Shown piece by piece: positions 1 through 12,376 of a stretch of 64,000 nt of DNA; position 1 is the first letter of the stretch; each line of letters opens with the position of its first letter. The translations under genes were made by a program, and so were the position numbers. The notes under the pieces were generated by a model. It was not told the DNA's origin. It saw nothing but the letters and a program-made list of their open reading frames with translations, and ran no database searches. The stretch comes from Areca catechu (Eukaryota > Streptophyta > Magnoliopsida > Arecales > Arecaceae): assembly GCA_021397845.1 (NCBI GenBank), contig CM038044.1, positions 83,647,942 to 83,711,941 on the forward strand, in the 5' to 3' direction.

Positions 1-403
1 AATTATCCATCATGACTAATAATGCTTATCGGTTAACTATACTACCACTTAATATAATTTTAAGAGGGGTTCATGCAATGCCAGCACATTCAATTTAAAA
101 GCTATCATATATATTAATACATGCTTTAAACTAAGCAAATATGTGAAATGTGTGCCATCATACTAGGACAACCATTTACCACATAATGGATACACCATTA
201 TGCCAGGGCAACCTTATTTCAGTATGATGGCTCCAGGGCTAATCATATCTCTAAGACAATTAGGGTTTCAGTGGAAAACCCTAACTGGTGGCAATCATCA
301 AACTCATGTTCAATCAAAGACATGCACTGTGCATCAATATAAAAACTTTAACATGATACTACATCATGAATTGAACTTCATAAGTATTAATCCTAATAAG
401 GAT

Positions 404-415
404 GCTCTGATACCA
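404..415 (-). other. Primer-binding site of element A (initiator Met-tRNA)
   Basis: Read on the minus strand it is TGGTATCAGAGC, the standard plant copia/gypsy primer site for initiator Met-tRNA, one base inside the LTR end. Confidence 0.8.
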
Positions 416-416
416 C

Positions 417-2867
417 TGTTGGGTTTGGTGACCAGTGCGGAAGTGTGGATTTCAAAAACTTTATGAAATCAGGTCCGAACCCTAATCCCAAAATCTCCTT
501 ATTAGCAATTAAAACTTATGACTACATGCATGTCCAAATTTAAACACAGTTTAGATACTAACCTCAGATCGCTATATCCAATCTGATGTAGAAATAAACT
601 CCAAATGGAGTAACCTTTTGAACACACCAGGCGTCCACTTGTCCGCCCTCCGATGGTGATCCACACGGGCAGATGATCAAGACAGTGACTCCTCAATTTG
701 GGTTCCTTCCAATCAAGTTCTACCCCAAGAACTTGATATATGGGCTATTGGCTAGGACACCTTTAGCCAAACAGGGACTAAAACTTTCTCTCTTACCCTT
801 CTCCCAGTTTTTGGTAGTTCTGGCCTCTTAAGACACTCTTGTCTTAAGAATAAGCCCTTGTCCTAAAATGAGACAAGGCTTGTCTTGGAGGGAGAAGAAG
901 ATTAAGACAAAGTTGTCTTAATGTAAGAAAGAAGAAAAGAGGCGCCTTCTTCCTTTACCGTCGGAGAGTTTCTCTCTCTGACTCTCCTTCTGTTCTGAGA
1001 TTCGACAGAGCCTGGGCTCTGTAAAGGAATCAAAGAAGAAAGAGAGGAGGGGGAAACAGTCTTCTGGAGAGGGAGAAGGAAAGAGAAGCAAGGCTTCGCC
1101 GTAGAAAATCTGGAATGGATTTTTACGGTGAAGCCTTCTTCTTAAATAGGCGACAGAGAGGCGCCTTCTCCTTCTGAAAAATCCTCTCACGCCCCTCTCT
1201 CCCTTCTCACGTCTTCTCTCTTTGACTCACGGCCCTTGGGATTAATCTCACGGCCTTTGGGATTAATCTCACGGCCTTTGGGATGGACAGACGCGAAGAG
1301 GGATCGAGAAAAACTCAGAAGGGCGCGCGCAGAGAAAAGAGTCGCGCCCCTTCGGAGTTTTTTTTTTTTTTTTTCTTTCTTTTCACCGTAATTCCCATTT
1401 TGAAGAGTCCACGCCTAGGTGGACTCTGATCCACGCCTCATCAGCCAAAAGACGCTGTTCCCTTCTTTCTTTTCACGCAAAAACGTGATTTGGAGAGAGT
1501 CCACGCGCGTGTGGACTCTTCTCCTTGCGCGCGCGCGTGGGAAGAGAGGGGGAGGGGTTTTAGGCGATGTGGGAAAGGGGTTTAGCCTCTTAGGTTAGCC
1601 CAATTGCTAGCCTATTGTTAGCCCAACGTTTTAAATCTTCAATTAGATTCAAACCGGAATGAATTTGGATCTAAAAAAGACCAAATCGGAACCCTAACTC
1701 GAATCCGATTCAAGTAGAAGTCATGGTTTGCAACACATGCTAGTGTGTTCATCTGCAAACGAGATTTAATTCCAAATTAAATCCTTGATTATCTGTCCTA
1801 AGTGTGTGACCCATTGGGTTCCATACTTAGCCAGCAGTGGGTCCGAGTGCAAGTTGACCTAATCTGATCAGAACTCATTCTAATCGATTTAGGTCAAATC
1901 GAGCTAACTCGAGTCAGTCAATTAGGACTCCTCCTAATTAGTGATCCAATTAAACCATTTAATTTGATCAACCCACAAGACAAGATTGACGTCTAGCAAC
2001 GTGTCATGTCTACCCGGAAGATATGGAAATTCTGGTGTAATTCCAAAACTACCCTTCAGTGGAAAGTTCCCGTACAATTCGATCCTTCAATCATCTTGCA
2101 TCCCGAATATAACTATGGATATGGAATCATGTCAAATCCAGTTTATACTCATTCCCAGCTCAGTCATACACTAATGATTCAATTAATTCGATATTAGAAA
2201 TCATTTCTAATATCTGTACTTTGATCAAAGATTTCCTGAATCATCATCTGACCTAATTTGGCTGGATGCAATCTCCTCCTACTAGGAGTGATCAATTCCT
2301 TGTTGACCTACTCATTACCTTCATATACAATTCACCATACCCAGCATCAACCTCGTGCATGACCCAGTGTCATGATTGAGATTGAACCAAAGCATGGGTT
2401 CATGTACATAAGGTATTATGGCAGTCTCAGGTCATAGTTCTACTTGTACAACTCCCACTATGTGAAACATCTATTGACATGCAGCTAAGGCTCCATTAGA
2501 TGTTCTCAAACTGGATCTATTCAGTGGACTCATTCACTAATGAGCACCCACATCCTTGTATTAGTGTCCTACACAAATGACTGTGAGAGCAGTCACCCTT
2601 TTCAGCATACATAGGATGTGCCAGTCTTACCGGAAACCCTGATCCCCAACTCAGGGTTCCTATGACTAGGAATATTCTAGATTAGGGTTTTAAGGCCTTA
2701 GATCTCACTGGTATGATCTCATCATAGCCCTACAACCATAGCCCTAATCTATGGGGTTCATCATATAATGACACAGCGAATGATAAAAAATTATTGCCTT
2801 TATTAATTTGTCAATTTACAATGGTCTGGGAGATGCAAACATTGGCTTATAGGGCATAATCCTTTCA
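417..2867 (-). repeat. Element A 5' LTR (2451 bp)
   Basis: On the plus strand it runs from TGTTGGG to CCTTTCA, so it has TG...CA ends. It abuts the primer-binding site at 404-415 with a one-base gap. The region 900-1560 is pyrimidine/purine rich and GC rich, with three near-identical copies of 'cacggcctttggga' around 1226-1282. Short open frames here (for example 918-1190) are LTR sequence, not genes. Confidence 0.7.
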
Positions 2868-4931
2868 CTAACACTAGCCCGGACCCGACCAGTTGGTGTC
2901 CCTAGCCCACTAGGGCAAATTAAGTCTAATTAATTTTAGGTTAAGGCTTGGGACCGAATGCAAGGGATGTGGTTTTGGGCTATGGAGAGGTTATCAACTC
3001 CTCCTCCCATCTGATATAGGAAGAGTGCCCTTAAAAGTAGATTATGCAATGATGGCAGGCAAATGATGCAAATTAGGGTTAGATATTTTTTTGGTATTTT
3101 TGGAGAATATGTAATTTTTTTTTTTTGGTATTTTATTAAATAGAAGAAAACTTACAAATTATTTCCAAATATTCAGGAAATATACTAAAATTAAAAGATA
3201 TGCAAAAAATGCTAAACAAAACCCTAAAACTTCCAAACTTGTCTTGCTAAAAAAAACAGAGCCAAAAATTTGCAGGCCCTATTTCGGCTTGCAGAAAATT
3301 CACAGGCCATAATAAAATCTGGAAAAATTTTTAAACTTACTTTGAATTGTGATAAATCCAGGAAAATAAATTTTAGAATTTTTTGAGTTTCTAAAAGGAA
3401 GAAATAATTAAAATAACAGAGTATATATAGACTGAAAAATTGCAGAAAACAAGCCCTAATCTAATCTCTGATACCAAATGATGGGGGACTAATATGCATG
3501 CAATTTTTTTTGTATGTTTTACATGTTGAGTTAGGTGATTAATTCCCAAATTTCAGATCAAAACTATTTGTATGGAATTTTGTATGAATTTTTGAAGATC
3601 AGCATGCAGATTAGGACCTAGAAAAGTAGCAAGAAGGACCGCCGGGGCTGTGAAGCCTCGGTTAGGGCAAGTTCTCCTACAATAAAACTACTGGAGGTAG
3701 AGGGGTGTACCTGACAACGTCTGTGAAGATCGCAGCGAAGGGGTCTCTCGTTCCTCGACGGATGCGGCCTGGAAAATCGAGCCAAAGACCCGCGATACCC
3801 GGCTTTCTGCTCGGTGATCCGATTGAGGCTTGGCTGGAGTCGTTGGATTCGTAGGAACTCAGGGACCTGCAAACGACCTGTCAGGGGTTAGAAAGCTCAC
3901 AAAGGAACAAGAAAATAAAGTAAAAACAGCAAGGGAAGGCTTCTTTTGGAGTGGGCATCCAGGGATCTGGAGGGTTTGTTGGCAGCAGGAAGATGATTGC
4001 AAACACTGGGAAGAAGAACTCTCACAAACCCCTTTATGCACACAGCGGGGTATCACACCACTCAATAGAAGAACTCAAGGTTTTCATTCATCAAAAACTC
4101 TCCTCATACAAGAGGGTAGGGTCCCTTAAATAGACCCTTAACCTTGGGCTCCAAGTAAGGGTACATAAGTCTTTACATAAGAATCCTTTTCCCTCTCAAA
4201 CCCTAGCTAGAAAATAAGGAAATATTAGGTAGAAAAATCCCTAAAAATTCTCTTGACTTGGTCAACACTCCAAGGACGCCTAGGGGGGCGTGTTGGGTTT
4301 CTAGGAGTAGCAAGGGGCCGGCCCAAAGGGGCCCGGGTGCATGGGTTTGGGCCTCTGGAAGCTGGGGTGGCCTGGTAGCCAGGTAGCAGGAATATTCCCT
4401 GGTATCTTGCTTCTTAGGGGCTTGGGCTTGGCACCTGGGCTTGATTTCTTTGGGCTAGGATGTAGATGGACCTCTAAAATCATGGATGCCTTGGTATATG
4501 AATATATTTTGGTATCTGGAAGGGAATCTGGGCATCTGGTGGGCATCTGCAAGAAATCAGGGTTTTCTGAATTTTCCTCCTGGGGTCTTCAAATCTTCAA
4601 GCTGGGTTGGAATTGTGCTATACTTCCATGTCTTCAATCTAGTTGGACTTGGTCTTCACTTGTATGATATAGTCTTGATTCTTCAGTATGCTTGGTAGGA
4701 CTCAAAAAAATAAAATTAGCTCAACATGAGCTGACTAGCATTGGACTAAACTAGCTCAACATGAGCTGACTAGTACAGAACTGAAATAACAACTAAAAAT
4801 ACTCAAATAACAACTAAAATGGACTCAGATGAGCTAAGCCCTTATTACAGATGGACTCATAAATTATTGATCAATTTACAGAGGGTTGAAAAAGCCTCTG
4901 TCTTATTCTGGTGCCTCCGGTGTCCGCACCA
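2868..4931 (-). mobile_element. Element H: Ty3/gypsy (chromovirus-type) remnant, 5' LTR plus leader
   Basis: An LTR (3479-4931), a primer site (minus strand TGGTATCAGAG, 3466-3476) and about 600 bp of leader (2868-3478) remain. The leader has the block 'tagcccactagggcaaatta' and the 'gagaggttatcaactcctcc' block that are also found in the leaders of M, E and L, which ties H to that group. Gag should begin to the left but is replaced by element A. The right end lies in the leader of copia element B: after the LTR the B sequence resumes at 'caaggcactcatgagg', exactly as in the intact C leader at 12177. Confidence 0.7.
3479..4931 (-). repeat. Element H 5' LTR (1453 bp)
   Basis: The plus-strand ends are TGATGGGGGA and CCGCACCA. 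The last base is ambiguous with the target. A minus-strand TATA-like motif (TATTTAAGG) lies near 4128. Two 22-base direct repeats occur at 4717-4738 and 4752-4773, each containing the inverted repeat AGCTCA-aca-TGAGCT. Confidence 0.65.
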
Positions 4932-5131
4932 CAAGGCACTCATGAGGAATAAGGATCTCAACCCTACTAAGGAAACCAGGAAAGGTTTCTCGCTTACCAT
5001 AGTTGAGGGTTGTGGTATTTGAGGAAAATAGTGGGAGACATAATTAGATAGAAAGTCCTTATCTAGTTATGGATATCATCTTGAGTGGTCTGCTGATATT
5101 GTTCTTTAATTAAATATAAGATATTTAAATA

Positions 5132-5866
5132 ATGGCTTCAAACATATCACTGAGTGGCATCTTGGATGCTAATAAGTTAACCGGTTCAAACTATGTAGAC
5201 TGGTTGAGGAAGAAGGCTGATGGAGCCTGTTTTCATTACAGCATGTTTGGGCATTGGAAGAAGGATTGCAAGACTTGTCTTGTAAATTTGAAGCTAGATG
5301 CAAGTGGTGCATCTAAGGGTTTGTACATGATACAAACCAATTTTTTATTGAGTGAATCTATTTCTAATTCATGGGTATTGGATATCGCATGTGGGTCACA
5401 TATTTGTAAATCTTTACAAGGACTCGACAAAATTAGAAATTTGAAGAAAGGTGACTTCAAATTATATGGGACAAATGGAGAACCCATATATGCTGAAGCT
5501 GTGGGCACGTATCTTCTGTTATTACCTTCGGGTAATATCATAAGGTTGGAAGAATGCTACTATGTGCCAAATATTGTAAGAAACATTATTTCTATATCCT
5601 TGTTATTACAACAAGGATATGAAATAAGTGTAAAGAGCAGTGGCTGCTCTATTCTTCATAATAATACAATATTTGGGCATGGTTGCATTATGAATGGTCT
5701 TCTAACTTTAGTACTCAATGATGAAATATTTCTTGTAGATGTCAAGAAGAGAAAAAGAGATAATGTCAATATCACATATCTCTGTCATTGCTGGTTATGT
5801 CATATTAGAGAGTCAAGGATAAACAAGTTAGTCAAAGAGGATTACTTTCACCCTAATGATTTTTAA
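5132..5866 (+). pseudogene. Element B: gag remnant, zinc knuckle, protease and GAG-pre-integrase
   Basis: Opens with MASNISLSGILDANKL and NYVDWL, a copia gag N-terminus of only about 25 residues, then jumps straight to KKADGACFH and a CCHC knuckle. Most of gag is therefore missing, and C has the same junction. The knuckle reads C-x2-Y-x4-H-x4-C, so its second cysteine is lost. The protease region follows (SWVLDIACGSHIC; the usual active site is DTG/DSG, here DIA), then YYVPNIVRNIIS and a GAG-pre-integrase segment. The frame ends at a stop after PNDF (5864-5866), where family members continue. Confidence 0.75.
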
Positions 5867-5902
5867 TCATTAAGAACTTTTGAGTCTTGCCTCAAAGGGA
5901 AA

Positions 5903-6860
5903 ATGACCAAGTCTCTATTCACTAGAAATTCAGAAAGGGCAACTGAATTGTTAGGTCTTGTACATACTGATGTGTGTGGACCTACGTCAACTCAGGCCAA
6001 AGGAGGATATTCTTATTTCATCACATTTATTGACGATTTATCAAGGTTCGGTTACGTGTATCTTATGAACACAAGTTCGAAGCCTTTGATAAGTTTAAAG
6101 AATATCAAAGTATGGTTGAAAGACAAACTAGACTTAATATTAAAGCTCTTCGGTTTGATCGAGGAGGGGAATACTTTTCTAGTGAGTTTTTGAACCATCT
6201 TAAGGACAAAGGCATTATTTCTGAATGGATCCCTCCTTATACACCCCAGTTAAATGGAGTGGCAGAAAGGAGAAACCACACCTTGTTGGACATGGTGATG
6301 TCCATGATGAGCTTCACAGATCTTCCCATTTATTTCTGGGGACATGCCTTGGAGACTGCTGCATACATATTAAACAGGGTTCCATCTAAGTTAGTAAGTA
6401 GCACTCCATTTGAGTTATGAAATGGTAAAAGACCAAGTCTTAAGTACTTAAATATTTGGGGTTTCCATGCTTATGTCAAGAATAACTTTGGGCATAAGTT
6501 AAGTGCTAGGGCTGACAAATGTAGGTTTGTTGGTCACCCAAAAGAAGGTACGGGATACCTCTTTTATAATGCTACTGAGCAGAAGATAATTGTCAGTAGG
6601 CATGCTACATTCTTGGAACATGAGTTTATCCAAGAAGGATGTAGTGATTCTTCACTTGAGTTGTGTGAAGAATAGAACCAACAAACTAATGAGCCTTCCA
6701 GTGATGTTCCTCAACCAAAGGTTCTTATGTATCAAGAATAAACACAATACACACCTTCTTTCTGAATGTCAGAGTGGGTGCGGGGAGAACCTCTCAGATA
6801 TGGCTTTGTCATCAGGGATGACAATGAAGCTAGTATCATATAGGATGATGATCCTGTGAC
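5903..6860 (+). pseudogene. Element B: integrase core and C-terminal region, frameshifted
   Basis: Integrase motifs can be followed across two frames. HTDVCGP (first Asp) and FITFIDDLSRFGYVYLM lie in the frame of 5903-6193. RFDRGGEYFSSEF (second Asp; the usual residues are SD-GGE) and PQLNGVAERRN lie in the frame of 6112-6420. After a TGA in place of Trp at 6418, the reading continues as the hydrophobic core 'LKYLKIWGFHAYVK' and 'FVGHPKEGTGYLFYN', typical of the copia integrase C-terminus. At least one frameshift and several stops make it non-functional. Confidence 0.75.
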
Positions 6861-7673
6861 CTATTGGGAAGCTGTCGAGAGTTGGGACTCCGACAAGTGG
6901 CTTGGTGCCATAAAATCTGAAATGGACTCCATGTATTCCAATCAGGTTTGGACCTTAGTAGATCCACCTGAAGGAATTAACCCGATATGGTGTAAATGGG
7001 TCTTCAAGAAAAAGATTGGAGCAGATGGTCAAGTTGAGACCTATAAGGCTAGGCTGGTAACAAAAGGTTTTAGTAAAAAACATGGTATAGACTATGATGA
7101 AACCTTTTCTCCAGTAGCCATGCTCAAGTCCATTTGGATACTGCTTGCCATAGCAGCATACCATGACTATGAGATCCGGCAAATGGATGTAAAAACTGCT
7201 TTCCTCAATGGAAACCTTAAGGAAGAAGTCTATATGTCACAGCCAGAGGGGTTTGTCTCAAGTGGGAGACCAAACCAGGTTTGCTAGTTAAAGAAGTCCA
7301 TTTATGGACTTAAGCAAGCATCGAGGAGTTGGAACATCGTTTTGATGTAACAATGAAAGGATTTGGTTTTATCAAAAATGTGGATGAACCATGTGTGTAT
7401 AAGAAGACAAGTGGGAGTTCCATTATTTTCTTAATTTTGTATGTGGATGACATATTGATCATTGGGAATGATACCCCAATATTGCAATCAGTTAAAACTT
7501 GGCTATCATCAAAGTTTTCCATGAAGGATTTGGGAGAAGCATCCCATATACTGGGTATAAGAATCTATAGCGATAGATCCAAGAGAATTCTAGGCTTATC
7601 CCAATCCAGGTACATTGACTTAGTGTTGAAGAGATTCAACATGGATGAAAGTAAGAAGGTTACTTACCTATAA
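6856..7673 (+). pseudogene. Element B: reverse transcriptase, two open pieces
   Basis: Copia RT. The piece 6856-7287 carries WVFKKKIGADGQVETYKARLV, the DVKTAFLNG motif with the first catalytic Asp, and EEVYMSQPEGF. A stop (TAG after QVC) and a frameshift near 7320 follow. The piece 7329-7673 carries LILYVDDILIIGND (the YVDD box with both remaining catalytic Asp residues) and FSMKDLGEASHILGI. It ends early at a stop after VTYL. The catalytic residues survive but the frame does not. Confidence 0.85.
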
Positions 7674-7732
7674 GTCAAGGCATACATCTCTTTAAGAAAA
7701 TATCTCCTAAGATATCAGAAGAAAGAGAGAGG

Positions 7733-8430
7733 ATGGCTATGATTCCTTATGCTTCGGTTGTAGGAACGATAATGTGTGCCATGTTATGTACCATACCTGA
7801 TGTTGTATATGCCTTGGGCATAGTGAGCAGGTTTCAGGCAAATCATGGAGAGGATCATTGGAGAGCTGGAAAAAGAATTCTTAAGTACCTGAGAAGGACT
7901 AAAGATATTTTTCTAGTATATGGTGGATCTGAGTTGAAACTAGAAGGTTAAATAGATTCTAGTTTTCAATCAGATCCAAATGATAGCAAATCCACATCAG
8001 AGTATGTCTTCACCCTGAATGGTGCTACAACTAGTTGGAAGTGTACAAAGAAGCCAACAGTAGCTGACTCAGTCATTGAGGTAGAGTACATAACTACTAG
8101 TGAAGCCACGAAGGAAGCTATCTGGATGAAGAAATTCATCATGGAATTATTCATGGTTCCAGATGTACAACAGCCAGTGCCATTATATTGTGATAACACT
8201 GGGGCTGTTACACAAGCTAAGGAACTGAGGTCTCATCACAAGTCCAAGCACATTCTATGACGGTTCCACCTCATTCGAGAGATTATTGAAAGACAAGATG
8301 TCGTCATCGAACGAGTTGATACAAAGAACAATATAGCATACCCATTCACTAAAGCTTTAGCCAAGCAGTAGTTAAATCATCACTTAGATTGTATGGGCAT
8401 AAAATACAAGGGTGATTGGCTTTAGTGCAA
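7733..8430 (+). pseudogene. Element B: RNase H region
   Basis: The first part (7733-7951) reads PYASVVGTIMCAMLCTIPDV, ALGIVSRFQANHGEDHWRA and ILKYLRRTKD, the standard copia RT-RNase H linker. After a stop at 7949-7951 the frame continues as STSEYVFTLNGATTSWK, EYITTSEATKEAIW, LYCDNTGAVTQAK, FHLIREIIERQDVVIERV and TKNNIAYPFTKAL, covering the RNase H core and C-terminus. Several stops interrupt it. The polypurine tract follows 25 bases after the last recognisable residues. Confidence 0.8.
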
Positions 8431-8437
8431 GTGGGAG
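8428..8437 (+). other. Polypurine tract of element B
   Basis: CAAGTGGGAG sits directly before the 3' LTR, as expected for the plus-strand primer. Confidence 0.65.
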
Positions 8438-8439
8438 TT

Positions 8440-11030
8440 TGATAGAAAAGTGCCATAACAGCCAATCATTATGAGGGCCTTTTTGTAAACTTCCAGCACA
8501 TGTATGACATACTTTCATATTAATAAAGGTATTTGATTCATCATATACTGCTATGTCATATTATCTTATTGATGATGATGAACCCCATAAATTAGGAAAA
8601 TGGAGTTAGGGTTATGATGGAGTTCATAATAGTGAGACATAATTCCTATAAACCCTAATCTATAATTTCCTAGTCATTGGACCATCGATTCGGGGATTGA
8701 TGAATCCAAAAAGATTAGCTTATCCTATGTATGCTTAGTTGATGAGGGTGGTTGATCTCACAATCACTTGTATAGAGATACTAATACAAGGATAAGGGTG
8801 CTCATCAGGGTATGAGTACACTGGACTGATCCACACTGGGACTATCTTATGGAAGTCTTACTACTTGTCAAAATATAGATCCTAGAGTTGTGCATATGAT
8901 CTTTAGACCTGAGGTCACCATTGTTCCTTGTGCATACTAAGCCATATTTTGGTTCATACTCATTCATGCCATTGCAGTATGTACGGGGTGTTCTGGGTAT
9001 GGTGGAAGGTGTACGAAGGATGTGAGTGGATCAATAAGGAATCGATCATTCCTGGTAAGAGGAATTGTTATCCCATGCAATCTCTTCGATAAGAGACTCA
9101 AGGAGCCTTTGATCAAAGCAGGATGAGATTAGTGGAATCTAATCAGTCATCAGTTGAGTCCCCATGATCAAGCTGAGATTCAATATGATTAAGTGTTAGG
9201 GTTTGACATATATCCATACATATCACTTAATCAGGATAATGGAAGATCGAAAGATTGAATTGCACGATAACTTACAATTGAAGGATATTTTGGTATTTTC
9301 CATCAAATTCCTCATCTTCCAGGTAGGCATGACACATTGCTAGACATCAATCTGGTCTTGTAGGTTTTCATGAACCAATTGGTTTGGTTTCATGAGTCAA
9401 TTCGATGTGTGATTCGAATTGGACAATTAGGTGAGCCAATTTGACCTAATTAGATCAATCGGGTTCGATTGGATCAAATCAGCTCAAACCTAAACCTATT
9501 GCTGGCTAGATATGGAACCCAATGGGTCACACATAATAGAGACTTTTCCAAGGAAGTCATTCATCATTTAATTAGAGTCATAAGATCCTAATTGGTTAGC
9601 CAGATTGTATACTAGCATATGTAGGCTAACCTAATTCTTAACCTAATTGGATTGGATTCGGTTGCTTGCTAATTGGACTAACCTAATTATGAAAAACCTA
9701 AATTAGGTTGAGTCTTAAGTGGGGATAGCCAAATCAGAGCTTGATCTGATTTTAATTTGAACTTAAGGGCATATTAGGCGCCATATATGAAAAGTCCCAA
9801 TGGCATGGCACTCTTGGTACCTAAATGATACCTTAACTTCAAAAGGGCACATAAGGACCTTCAGACCTCTGATCTTAAAATAAAAGATATGGTCAGAAAG
9901 CTTATTTGATGCCCTTTCCAATGACACCCATATTGCATATGTTTGACCAAGTCAATTTGATGCTTTGGGTGGACTAAATGGAAAGGGAAGGACTATTGGC
10001 ACCCTTTGGCGCACCCGGGAGAAAGTATGGCACGCAGATGGACTGGGAGCTTCATTTGGAAGGTGCCTTTTAGCTCAATCTACAAACCTTGACATGTCAA
10101 AAGATCGGTTTAAAGTTTGAATGGGATGGCTTGAAGAGGTGTGAAAGGTGGCGCGCACTTGAAGAGTCGCACCTCTTCATATGCGAACAGAGGGCAGAGT
10201 CCTTCTACCTCTGAACATCTTCAAGCCTCGCATTACTTCAGATTAGAAGAGGTGTCTTCCTATCTCAGAAACTGGTATTTAACACATGGCGTAATGGGGA
10301 TTGATCTGGTAAGTGAAAGAACACAGATATGACTCTCCATTCCTGAAGAGTCTTATCAGATATGATATTTCATATCTGATAAGTGTTGTCGAGATGTATT
10401 TCATGCCCCATCTGAGATTATAAATAGGGGGTACGGTGAAATGAGAAGCACTGCTACTTCTTCTTCTTTGGTCTTTTGAGATCAGTGTTTTTATTTTCTT
10501 GAGAGTCCATCTGAGAGCCTTCCACTTTCTCCCTCCCTCCTTCCTATTTTAAGACAAGACTTGTCTAGTTAAGACAAGTTCTTCTACACAAGGACAAGGC
10601 TTGGTTTTCGGACATAAACCTGTAGGGTCCTAGAGGAGGGTAGTCGTAGAACCTAAAGTGGTTTAGGATAGTGTCTTGAGTCCCCTTCAGTAGGACATGG
10701 TGTCCTACAGTGGTCAATTGACCAAAGGCTATCGAAAGAGTTCCACTTCTCCAAGCAACTTTAAGAAGTTCTTCCTTGGCCCGAGTTTCATGTGGATCAC
10801 CGTTGGAGGGTTTGCGCTTGTGAACCTTGTAGAAAAGTTGATTTTCAGCGATCCAGGTCTTTTTCTTGACACTATTTTATGATTCATTAGTTGATATTGC
10901 ACAAGGGGTTCCTGGAAATTATAGTTTTCTATACATGTTATACAAGTTAGGGTATCATGCTATAATATTTTGTTTTGAAAGTCAATTCCGCATGCTGCAT
11001 GATCCCCGGCACTCTGGGAGAATTCCCATA
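8440..11030 (+). repeat. LTR shared by elements B (3') and C (5'), 2591 bp
   Basis: Starts TGATAGAAAAG just after the B polypurine tract and ends CCCATA two bases before the C primer site. The final CA has become TA. A TATA box (TATAAATAG) lies at 10419-10427. One LTR serves two internal regions, so the array is LTR-internal-LTR-internal. No other gene is visible in this 2.6 kb. Confidence 0.75.
10419..10427 (+). promoter_or_regulatory. TATA box of the B/C LTR
   Basis: TATAAATAG, followed by a pyrimidine-rich stretch (10455-10545), the usual layout of a plant LTR promoter. Confidence 0.5.
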
Positions 11031-11882
11031 AGTTGTATCAGAGCCATCCTTGTGGCATTCCAATTATGAATCATTTTGAAGTTTGATTAAATTCCACTAC
11101 CGAGCCGACCCGAACCTTATTGAGTCGACTCAACCATGTTCATATGCATGATATTATGTCAATATAAAATTATGCATGAACCAAGTAACTGCTTTGGATT
11201 GGGTTAGTCACCATGGTTGTCCAGTCATAGGAGCCAAGTAGGGTTTAAAGGCCCTCTCATCCCATTCAATGGGTCTCCTATGGCATGTAGGGGTGCCGCT
11301 GTAGCCATATCCCATGAATAATTGAGGTGAAAGGTATTTTATCATGTCTTGATTTGCATATTAGGGTAATATACTAATTATCATATAATGCTATGCATAT
11401 TAGGGTAATATGCTTGATGATATCAATTTTAATCCATATGCTAGAGTCATATGCATTGGGTTTATATTTGTTATAAACTTGGATATCATGTTTATGTTTA
11501 TACTAGTAGTAATAAAAATTATTATCATGATAGTTTTAGAATGTGATTTGAGACCATCAAAGCCCTCATCAAAAACCATATTTAGTCATAGTATAAAACT
11601 TAGTCAAAAAGCAAAACTGGTTAGGGTTTGATCAACCAATTGGTGTCTAGGCAAGTGGTTCTGGGAAGGTAAAAGAAATGAGATTTTTAATTGGTTTCGT
11701 TGACTGACCTGGCCAATCTAATTGGTGTCTAAGGAAAGCAATGGGGGGACCCCCTCACCCCTTCCACTCATTTGGCCAATTTGGTCATATCTAAATCTTA
11801 ATTTGGTAATGCTAATTGGTTAAGTATACTATATTTTGCCTTCCTTCATGCTAAGACAAATTTATGTCAAGACTATAGTAGG

Positions 11883-12181
11883 TTTGTTGTGCATACACAA
11901 GGCTTACTCTAGGGTTTAATATAAGATTTGTCTTGGTGCACTTAGTGCTTTATGGCATGGTTGGAAATGTTGCTTTGTTGTGCATACACAAGGATAACAT
12001 TATTTAATCATGGCTATATGGAAATGAAGGGTCTGACTAAACTAAGTCATTACGATTTGTTGTGCATACACAAGGCCATAAGGTCTTAAAGACAAAGATA
12101 ATTGTTGAGAATTGCACGGGTTGCAATTGGAAAGGTTGTCCTACCTTTGAACTCATATGTGTTTGTTGTGCATACACAAGG
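11883..12181 (+). repeat. Four spaced copies of a 20-base hairpin motif in the C leader
   Basis: TTTGTTGTGCATACACAAGG occurs exactly at 11883-11902, 11974-11993, 12056-12075 and 12162-12181. Each contains the inverted repeat TTGTG-cata-CACAA. Spacing is 82 to 106 bases. In element B the H insertion lies within the equivalent of the fourth copy. Confidence 0.85.
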
Positions 12182-12376
12182 CACTCATGAGGAATAAGGA
12201 TCTCAACCACACTAAGAAAACGAGGATAGGTTTCTCGCTTACCATAGTTGAGGGTTATGGTATTTGAAGAAAATAGTGGGAGACATAATTAGATAGAAAG
12301 TCCTTATCTAGTTATGGATGTCATCTTGAGTGTTCTGCTGATATTATTCTTTAATTAAATATAGGATATTTAAATA

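Larger units (their letters stand above)
1..2867 (-). mobile_element. Element A: 5' end of a Ty1/copia retrotransposon, cut by the window start
   Basis: A long LTR (417-2867) is followed on the minus strand by a primer-binding site for initiator Met-tRNA (404-415, read as TGGTATCAGAGC on the minus strand) and then about 400 bases of leader up to the window edge. No gag or pol is visible in the window. The LTR shares stretches with the B/C LTR at 8440-11030, for example the conserved block around 'gtggatcacc' near the 3' end and the 'aaccccata' block near the 5' end, so A belongs to a related copia family. A probably inserted into gypsy element H. The five bases after the LTR (ctaac, 2868-2872) would be one half of the target duplication; the other half is outside the window. 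Confidence 0.7.
4932..11030 (+). mobile_element. Element B: decayed Ty1/copia element, internal region plus 3' LTR
   Basis: A leader (4932-5131), a broken gag-pol (5132-8430), a polypurine tract (8428-8437) and a long LTR (8440-11030) follow in order. Pol runs protease, integrase, RT, RNase H, the copia order. The 5' LTR lies to the left, beyond H and A, outside the window. B and C are close relatives: their leaders, gag starts and integrase regions match almost base for base with scattered substitutions. Confidence 0.8.

Noticed and set aside
918..1190. Open frame of 90 residues in the A LTR
   Set aside because: Low-complexity pyrimidine/purine tract inside an LTR; no start context or family match.
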